34,288 nt of DNA from an uncultured Gammaproteobacteria bacterium (lineage in GTDB: Bacteria > Pseudomonadota > Gammaproteobacteria > SZUA-140). The first letter of the stretch is position 1; the number at the start of each line of letters is the position of its first letter. The stretch is taken from NCBI GenBank assembly GCA_945788675.1, contig CALZMY010000057.1:1-34288 (forward strand). Direction: 5' to 3'. Below the pieces are notes generated by a model. It was not told the DNA's origin and ran no database searches. It worked only from the letters and a program-made list of their open reading frames with translations. Below are positions 28,686 to 34,288 of this stretch, piece by piece. The translations under genes were made by a program, and so were the position numbers.

Positions 28686-29712
28686 TCCCAGCAAGAAGCG
28701 TCACTTACTTATACTGGATACTATTAATTCAATTCGAAAATTTTTCTCGTTAAAGACAACAACCTGCTATATCCTGTGTCTTTTCATAGTTATGTTTACC
28801 CAAAGCACAAATGCGTCTAGCACCTGCCTTTACATCGCTTCATACCATCAAGGTTACGAATGGAATGATGGCATCGCAAGAGGCGTTGACAACGTATTAG
28901 CGGGTAAGTGTAAAGTTGACAAATATTTTATGGACACCAAGCGCAACAAAGGTGAAGCGTACTATAAAAAATCAGCCCTCGAAGCCAGGGCATATATCGA
29001 GAAAACAAAACCTGACATCGTCATTGTCAGTGATGATAACGCCTCAAAATACCTGGTCATGCCATTTTATAAAGATGCGGCGCTGCCCTTCGTATTCTGC
29101 GGCATCAACTGGACCGTAGAGCCCTATGGCTATCCCTACAAAAATGCCACCGGTATGATTGAGGTAGCCCCCATTCGGCCCCTGCTGAAAGAGATTAATA
29201 ATGTTTTAACATCCACCTCCTCGGGCATCTATCTCTCTGCCGATGTGCTAACAGAACATAAAGACTATGAACGCTATCGTAAAATATACGAGCGAGAAGG
29301 CATCACGCTTAAAGGTGTATTTGTCAAGAGCATGGCAGAGTGGAAGAAAGAATTTATTGCAGCTCAATCTACAAACATTGATTTTATCATTCTAAACAAC
29401 AACAGCGGCATCAATGACTGGAGTGAACAGCAAGGAAGAGATACAGCCCAGGAATACTCAACCGTTTTCTCTGTCACCAACTATGACTGGATGATGCCCT
29501 ACACCATGTTCGCCATGACTAAGCTTCCCGAAGAACAAGGTGAATGGGCAGCAGCTGTGGCACTAGACATTCTTGATGGCGCAACACCGGACAGCATTCC
29601 GATTGTAGCAAACCGAAGATGGAATATATTTGTGAATACGCAACTACTCGACAAGGCTGACATTAAACTTCCACCTCACCTTATTCATAAAGCGATAAAA
29701 ACAGGCATGTAA
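28675..29712 (+). CDS. Exported ABC-type substrate-binding protein
   Basis: The protein is about 345 residues with a hydrophobic export signal (TCYILCLFIVMFTQSTNAS), so the mature form is periplasmic. The mature start TCLYIASYHQGYEWNDGIARG and the later PFVFCGINW match the substrate-binding family often seen without a transporter and sometimes fused to sensor kinases or diguanylate cyclases. No permease or ATPase gene is near. The frame is open from a TTG at 28648 and ATGs lie at 28657, 28669 and 28675; none has a Shine-Dalgarno sequence. The ATG at 28675 is chosen as the one closest to the kinase stop (28685), where reinitiation is easiest, but the start is uncertain. The ligand is unknown. 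Codon use is AT-richer than in the rnf genes, as for the whole sensory operon. Confidence 0.82.
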   Translation: MLHDPSKKRHLLILDTINSIRKFFSLKTTTCYILCLFIVMFTQSTNASSTCLYIASYHQGYEWNDGIARGVDNVLAGKCKVDKYFMDTKRNKGEAYYKKSALEARAYIEKTKPDIVIVSDDNASKYLVMPFYKDAALPFVFCGINWTVEPYGYPYKNATGMIEVAPIRPLLKEINNVLTSTSSGIYLSADVLTEHKDYERYRKIYEREGITLKGVFVKSMAEWKKEFIAAQSTNIDFIILNNNSGINDWSEQQGRDTAQEYSTVFSVTNYDWMMPYTMFAMTKLPEEQGEWAAAVALDILDGATPDSIPIVANRRWNIFVNTQLLDKADIKLPPHLIHKAIKTGM

Positions 29713-29866
29713 CAGTGGCTTTTCGCCTTCCATTTCGAGCCACACTGCCCCTGGCATTTCTGACCAAACCATTCGGTCATCACTCAACGTCACAAAAAAT
29801 CTATCACCCGATAAGTCCACCCATTGCTTGATAGCGTTGATCAGTTAAATAATCAATCATCTTAGC

Positions 29867-29897
29867 TTGATAAAATAGTGCTGAGTCGCGCTATAAT
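29867..29897 (+). promoter_or_regulatory. Promoter of the small membrane protein gene
   Basis: TTGATA (29867-29872) and a perfect TATAAT (29892-29897) are separated by 19 bases, slightly longer than ideal. A transcript would start around 29904, which excludes the GTG at 29878 as start and supports the ATG at 29926. Confidence 0.55.
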
Positions 29898-29925
29898 GCC
29901 AGTAGCCCAACAACCGGATACGCTC

Positions 29926-30084
29926 ATGAACCGTGGTTACGCCGTTTTATACTTGATTGCCGCGATGCTCTTTTATTTTGGCTGGAAGAGCCGCAAGGAA
30001 AACAGCCTCTTGTCTACAGCACTCCTCACCGCTGCCGCAATTGTGACAATCCTGCTGATCGGCGGTCACTTTGGGCTACTTTAA
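29926..30084 (+). CDS. Small two-helix membrane protein, unknown
   Basis: The predicted peptide has 52 residues: a first helix AVLYLIAAMLFYFGW (about 6-20), a basic loop KSRKEN, and a second helix ALLTAAAIVTILLIGGHF (about 28-45). I do not recognise the family. The longer frame from a GTG at 29878 is rejected because that codon lies upstream of the likely transcription start. A promoter with a perfect -10 box directly upstream supports a real, separately transcribed gene. It converges on the amidotransferase gene with 20 bases between. Confidence 0.62.
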   Translation: MNRGYAVLYLIAAMLFYFGWKSRKENSLLSTALLTAAAIVTILLIGGHFGLL

Positions 30085-30104
30085 TACAGCTTCACAATCG
30101 CCAT

Positions 30105-30830
30105 TCAATGATCGTTACAATCGGACTGGCCGTTGGAAATAAATGCAATCATCCAGCGAGCAATGGTCAGTTCATCGGTCATATTTTGTAATGACTCGAC
30201 ACCCACTTTATAGAGAGCCTCACCCAGCAGTTTACGACGAAACCCCATCAAATCACTGGCATAAGGTTTAGTGAACTCTGGGTGCCCCTGGATCGCAAGA
30301 GTTGCGTCATCTAACTGAAACATCGCATTTGGGCAAAATGGGCTACCCGCGATCAGCTCGGCACCCAGCGGCAGTTCAGTTACCTGATCCTGGTGACTTA
30401 CCAATACGTTGCAGGATTTAAGCGGTGGCTCCATCCACGGTCGTACGGCCGACACCTGCATCGTATGAACGCCAACGCCCCACCCTTTGTCTGACTTCTC
30501 CACCGAGCCACCAAAGGCCTGTGCCACCAGCTGATGCCCAAAACAGATCGCTATCAACTTTTTTTCTTCACGTCGCAGTCGGGTAATGAATGCCTGCAAC
30601 GTCGCAATCCACACCTCATCATCATAGACGCTCGCCTTGCTGCCGGTGGTGATATAGGCGTCGCACTCATCAATATCATCAGGATAGTGCCCTTGCACCA
30701 CATCATAGACATTGAAGCTAATTGCAGGCGCTACCTGATGAAACAACGACTCGATCATCGCAGGATAATTGCCATGCCTGCCCTGAAACTGTGCCTTCAC
30801 TGAGTCACACTGCAAAACCCCGATCTTCAT
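30105..30830 (-). CDS. Class I glutamine amidotransferase (possible gamma-glutamyl hydrolase)
   Basis: The 241-residue protein has the amidotransferase triad: nucleophile C96 in AICFGHQ, and H183 and E185 in QGHPEF. It resembles the stand-alone GMP-synthase-like amidotransferases. No synthase domain is attached, so it either feeds ammonia to a partner or hydrolyses gamma-glutamyl amides, as PuuD does in putrescine breakdown (PuuD is in the same superfamily). It is divergent from the glutamine-synthetase-family gene and shares a 153-base control region with it. This context favours the hydrolase role, but that is inference. Confidence 0.87.
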   Translation of the reverse strand: MKIGVLQCDSVKAQFQGRHGNYPAMIESLFHQVAPAISFNVYDVVQGHYPDDIDECDAYITTGSKASVYDDEVWIATLQAFITRLRREEKKLIAICFGHQLVAQAFGGSVEKSDKGWGVGVHTMQVSAVRPWMEPPLKSCNVLVSHQDQVTELPLGAELIAGSPFCPNAMFQLDDATLAIQGHPEFTKPYASDLMGFRRKLLGEALYKVGVESLQNMTDELTIARWMIAFISNGQSDCNDH

Positions 30831-30922
30831 CCGCTCACACCTTCAGTACCATCATCGTCGAACTTACCATAGAGTATTTGTATTGCACGCCCTTATTCGA
30901 TACTTTATAGCCATGTCATACC

Positions 30923-30928
30923 TATAAT
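30923..30928 (+). promoter_or_regulatory. Candidate -10 box before the GS-family gene
   Basis: TATAAT at 30923-30928 overlaps the first possible ATG (30927). If it is a real -10 box, transcription starts about 30935, after that ATG, so translation must begin at the next one (30984). A weak TACTTT lies 16 bases upstream as a -35 box. Confidence 0.4.
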
Positions 30929-30983
30929 GGACAGTCAGTTTGCAATAGGCAAGCTTTCACGACAACAGAAAAAGGTGCCCTCC

Positions 30984-32351
30984 ATGCATGCAAGAGAGGT
31001 TAAGAGTGTTGCTGATGCAAAAAATATCGTCAACGAACGCAACATTCGACACATTAAGATAGGCGTCTTCGATGTCGACGGTGTCCTGCGTGGCAAGTAC
31101 ATCTCACGTGACAAATTTCTTTCCGCACTCGACAAGGGCTTCGGCTTCTGCGATGTGGTACTCGGCTGGGACAGCAAGGACCAGCTCTACGACAACGTCA
31201 ACTACACCGGCTGGCATACCGGCTATCCCGATGCACCGGTACGCATCATTCCAGAATCGTGTCGCGACATCCCGTTTGAAGAAGACACCCTCTTCTTCCT
31301 GTGTGAGTTTACCGACAGTGCCGCCGCGCTCTGCCCGCGCGGCCTGCTGCAACGCACTATCGAAAAGGCCAACAGCATGGGGCTCTTCCCTAATGCCGGC
31401 TTTGAATACGAATTTTTTATCTTCGATGAGACACGTGAATCGGTGCGCAAAAAACAGTATCGCGATCTAACCCCACTGGCCCCGGATTACTTCGGCTATT
31501 CGGTGTTGCGCAACAGCGTCGATGCCGAGATCTACCAGCAGATTCTCGACCTCGGCGAGGCGATGGACTTTCCGATCGAAGGACTGCACGAAGAGACCGG
31601 CCCCGGCGTCATGGAAGCGGCGATCGCCTATGACGAGGCGCTCGCCTCTGCCGACAAGGCGGCGCTATTCAAGACCTTCACCAAGATCGTTGCACAACGA
31701 GCAGGGCTGATGGCGACCTTCATGGCCAAGTGGTCACCGGAATGGCCAGGGCAAAGTGGCCACATTCACATCTCACTCAATGACGCCAACGGCGTAGCGC
31801 TTTTTTATGAGGCCGATAAACCCGATCATATGAGCGATATCATGCGCCACTTCGTTGCCGGGCAACAGCAGTTCATGCCGGAGCTACTGGCGATGATCGC
31901 ACCAACGATCAACTCGTACACACGCCTGATCCCCGGCTTCTGGGCGCCAACCGTCGCCACCTGGGGGGTCGAGAATCGTACCTGTGCACTGCGCGTGATC
32001 CCCGGCAGTGCCAGCTCGCAGCGGGTCGAATATCGGGTTGCCGCAGCCGATGCCAACCCTTACATCATCCTCGCCGCTGCACTCGCCTCTGGTCTCGCGG
32101 GCATCGAGCAGAACCTTGAGCCGGATAACAAGGTCAGCGGTAACGCCTACGAACAGGCCTTCCCCTCCGAGCGCCAGCTACCCACTACATTGTGGGAGGC
32201 GGCACAAAGACTCAAGGACTCGACGATGGCGCGACAATACTTTGGGGATGATTTTGTTGCTCACTACGCTGCCAGCCGCGAGTGGGAAGAGCGCGAGTTC
32301 CGCAAACACATCACCGACTGGGAAATGGATCGTTATTTTGAGATTATTTAG
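30984..32351 (+). CDS. Glutamine synthetase family protein (probable gamma-glutamyl-amine ligase)
   Basis: The 455-residue protein has the fold-defining motifs of glutamine synthetases: EYEFF, EETGPGVMEAAI, GQSGHIHISL, and the ATP/ammonia loop region INSYTRLIPGFWAP followed by WGVENRTCALRVIPG. The N-terminal domain and the absence of the GlnA adenylylation region place it with PuuA/GlnA4-like ligases, which join glutamate to amines rather than ammonia. The frame can start at 30927, but the ATG at 30984 has AAGGTG at ideal spacing and the earlier one coincides with a -10 box, so 30984 is chosen. Aldehyde and alcohol dehydrogenases follow 12 and 9 bases apart, forming one operon. The substrate is not proven. 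Confidence 0.9.
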   Translation: MHAREVKSVADAKNIVNERNIRHIKIGVFDVDGVLRGKYISRDKFLSALDKGFGFCDVVLGWDSKDQLYDNVNYTGWHTGYPDAPVRIIPESCRDIPFEEDTLFFLCEFTDSAAALCPRGLLQRTIEKANSMGLFPNAGFEYEFFIFDETRESVRKKQYRDLTPLAPDYFGYSVLRNSVDAEIYQQILDLGEAMDFPIEGLHEETGPGVMEAAIAYDEALASADKAALFKTFTKIVAQRAGLMATFMAKWSPEWPGQSGHIHISLNDANGVALFYEADKPDHMSDIMRHFVAGQQQFMPELLAMIAPTINSYTRLIPGFWAPTVATWGVENRTCALRVIPGSASSQRVEYRVAAADANPYIILAAALASGLAGIEQNLEPDNKVSGNAYEQAFPSERQLPTTLWEAAQRLKDSTMARQYFGDDFVAHYAASREWEEREFRKHITDWEMDRYFEII

Positions 32352-32363
32352 GGTACGTTCTCA

Positions 32364-33746
32364 ATGAATACTTTTAAGGTTATCTCACCCATCGATAACA
32401 GCTGCTATGCGGAGCGTCCCTATGCAGCAAACGATGAGATCGAGCACGCGCTACAGGCCTCTGCCACCGCGCAGGTGGCGTGGCAGAACACTTCTATTGA
32501 AGCACGTCAGTCAATCTGTTTAAAGGCGGTCAGTGCGCTATTGGCAAGAGAGGCGCGCAGCGCCGAAGAACTGAGCTGGCAGATGGGACGGCCACTGCGC
32601 TATACCCCCGGTGAAATCAAAGTCTTTGCCGAACGTGCGCGCCATATGATCAAAATCGCAGCGCTCAAACTGGCCGATATCGAGATCGAAAGATCTGCCG
32701 AAGCCACCCGACTGATTCGGCGCACCCCGCTCGGCGTGGTACTGTCGATCGTGCCGTGGAACTACCCCTATCTAACCGCCGTCAACTCGATCATCCCGGC
32801 ATTGATGGCGGGAAATAGCGTGATCATGAAACCAGCCTCGCAAACACCATTAACAGCTGAACGTCTCTTCGATGCCTTCAAGACAGCAGGGCTACCATCC
32901 GGCCTTTTCCAGTACCTGTTTATCGACCATGCGACTACCACGAAATTGATCCAGCATGATGCGATCAACTATGTCGCCTTTACCGGCTCCACCCGAGGTG
33001 GACATGAGGTCGAAGCTGCCGCTGTCGGTCGCTTCATTGACATTGGCCTCGAACTGGGAGGTAAAGATCCCGCCTATGTGCGCAGTGATGCCGATACCGA
33101 ACGCGCCATCGAAGGTCTGGTAGACGGCGCATTCTTCAATTCCGGCCAGTCCTGCTGCGGTATCGAACGGATCTATGTGCATAAAGAGCAGTACCAGTCA
33201 TTTTGTGACGGCTTTATCGAACTGACTCGTGAATATCGCCTTGGAGACCCACTCCATCCGGACACCACACTCGGCCCAATGGTCAATGCCAATGCTGCAA
33301 CGCGAGTGCGCAATCAAGTCAACGATGCGATCAAACAAGGTGCTACTGCCACTATTGATGAAAAGGGATTCCAGGCAAGTTGTGTCGACAGCCCTTATCT
33401 CGCGCCGCAGGTGCTGCTCAATGTCGATCACTCGATGGCAGTAATGCGCAATGAAAGCTTTGGCCCTGTGGTCGGTATCATGCAGGTGGACTCCGATGAG
33501 CAGGCCGTTGAATTAATGAACGACTCACCCTACGGCTTAACTGCATCGATCTGGACAGCAGACAGTGACATCGCTCTGACACTCGGCACACAACTACAAA
33601 CCGGAAGCTGTTTCATGAACCGCTGCGACTATCTCGACCCGGCGTTGCCATGGAGTGGCGTTAAAAACTCCGGTAAGGGATGCACCCTTTCAGAGCTCGC
33701 CTATGAGCGACTCACTCAACCAAAATCATTTCACCTGCAAAAATAA
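32364..33746 (+). CDS. NAD(P)-dependent aldehyde dehydrogenase
   Basis: The 460-residue enzyme oxidises an aldehyde to the acid. The catalytic cysteine is C264 in FNSGQSCCG and the general base E230 in LELGGKD. The cofactor region has VPWNYPY and FTGSTRGG, and the C-terminal motif NESFGPVVGI is present. Length is slightly short for the superfamily (usually 470-500) but complete. In the operon it lies between the GS-family ligase and the iron alcohol dehydrogenase, as PuuC does in the putrescine pathway. AGGGT precedes the ATG. Confidence 0.95.
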   Translation: MNTFKVISPIDNSCYAERPYAANDEIEHALQASATAQVAWQNTSIEARQSICLKAVSALLAREARSAEELSWQMGRPLRYTPGEIKVFAERARHMIKIAALKLADIEIERSAEATRLIRRTPLGVVLSIVPWNYPYLTAVNSIIPALMAGNSVIMKPASQTPLTAERLFDAFKTAGLPSGLFQYLFIDHATTTKLIQHDAINYVAFTGSTRGGHEVEAAAVGRFIDIGLELGGKDPAYVRSDADTERAIEGLVDGAFFNSGQSCCGIERIYVHKEQYQSFCDGFIELTREYRLGDPLHPDTTLGPMVNANAATRVRNQVNDAIKQGATATIDEKGFQASCVDSPYLAPQVLLNVDHSMAVMRNESFGPVVGIMQVDSDEQAVELMNDSPYGLTASIWTADSDIALTLGTQLQTGSCFMNRCDYLDPALPWSGVKNSGKGCTLSELAYERLTQPKSFHLQK

Positions 33747-33755
33747 ATCTGCATC

Positions 33756-34288
33756 ATGACCGACATCAGCAACATGCTCCGCGGCAACTGGAATTATCCC
33801 ACCACCATCTGGTTCGGCTGTGGCCGCATTGAGGAGCTGCCCAGCGCATGTGTGGCTCTCGGCATGCGACGCCCGCTCCTGGTGACCGATGTAGGACTGG
33901 CCCGGTTACCGATGGTAAGCCAAGCGATCGCGCATAATCAAAATAAAGGCATCCCCACCGAGCTCTTTTTTGACATCAAACAAAACCCCAACGGAGCGAA
34001 TATCGACAAAGGTGTTAAACACTATCGGGATGATGGCCACGATGGCGTGATAGCGCTGGGAGGTGGCAGTGCACTCGATGCCGCTAAAGCGATCGCATTG
34101 ATGACAGGACAGCAGCGCCCACTGTGGGACTTCGAGGATATCGGCGATAACTGGCAACGCGTCGATAGTGCGGGCATTGCGCCAATCGTTGCGATACCCA
34201 CCACCTCCGGTACAGGATCAGAAGTTGGCAGAGCCTCATTGATCGTGAATGAAGAGACACATAGCAAAAAGATCATCTTTCACCCAAA
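33756..34288 (+). CDS. Iron-containing alcohol dehydrogenase (3' end outside window)
   Basis: The frame is open from the ATG at 33756 to the window edge, 177 residues. The NAD-binding motif GGGSALDAAKAIA and IPTTSGTGSEV are signatures of the iron-type (group III) alcohol dehydrogenases. The metal-binding histidines lie further on, outside the window. It follows the aldehyde dehydrogenase by 9 bases. It would convert an alcohol to the aldehyde used by that enzyme. An ATG at 33774 is a possible alternative start. Confidence 0.92.
   Translation, partial: MTDISNMLRGNWNYPTTIWFGCGRIEELPSACVALGMRRPLLVTDVGLARLPMVSQAIAHNQNKGIPTELFFDIKQNPNGANIDKGVKHYRDDGHDGVIALGGGSALDAAKAIALMTGQQRPLWDFEDIGDNWQRVDSAGIAPIVAIPTTSGTGSEVGRASLIVNEETHSKKIIFHP

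Noticed and set aside
29760-29778. Hairpin TGACC...GGTCA after the binding-protein gene as a terminator
   Set aside because: The stem is only five pairs with an internal mismatch and no T tract follows.

Overview
The window looks like a chromosomal segment of a free-living gammaproteobacterium of medium GC. Support comes from the gene orders rppH-ptsP, pilT/yggS-proC-yggT, metG/mrp-dcd and rnfABCDGE, and from the overall protein character. The exact order or genus cannot be fixed from sequence alone; a Chromatiales- or Thiotrichales-like lineage would fit but is inference. Most of the window is housekeeping DNA. I see no rRNA, tRNA, CRISPR array, complete insertion sequence or prophage gene.

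Layout. (1) 1-2257, minus strand: a truncated membrane sensor (probable DAHL domain plus PAS) is coupled by an ATGA overlap to an exported di-heme cytochrome c peroxidase. (2) 2258-2456 holds a 15-bp inverted repeat that may be a small mobile-element remnant. (3) 2457-8439, minus strand: argG, a squalene/phytoene-synthase-like gene overlapping a DUF71-type PP-loop ATPase, ptsP and rppH. (4) 8588-9238: a HAD-IB phosphatase, convergent with pilT (9253-10290). (5) 10484-12620: yggS, proC and a yggT-family gene. (6) 12868-14838: a large dynamin-like GTPase, followed by a strong palindrome and pyrE plus a DUF3108 protein. (7) 16416-18130, minus strand: mrp/apbC and dcd, divergent from metG (18363-20519). 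(8) 20622-26001: a complete rnfABCDGE operon for the membrane ferredoxin:NAD+ oxidoreductase.

(9) 26381-29712 is an AT-richer accessory sensory module: a single-domain response regulator, a CheC-type phosphatase and a soluble PAS histidine kinase, each joined by a 4-bp ATGA overlap, then an exported substrate-binding protein. The kinase has no visible membrane segment while the binding protein is exported, so the wiring is not obvious. (10) 29926-30084: a 52-residue two-helix membrane protein.

(11) 30105-34288: a class I glutamine amidotransferase, divergent from a glutamine-synthetase-family ligase, an aldehyde dehydrogenase and a truncated iron-type alcohol dehydrogenase. Together they resemble a gamma-glutamylation route for an amine. 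The alcohol dehydrogenase, in place of the amine oxidase of the Puu pathway, suggests an amino alcohol such as ethanolamine.

The two most interesting places are modules 9 and 11. Several start codons were moved from the longest open frame to internal starts with better ribosome binding sites; reasons are given in the entries.
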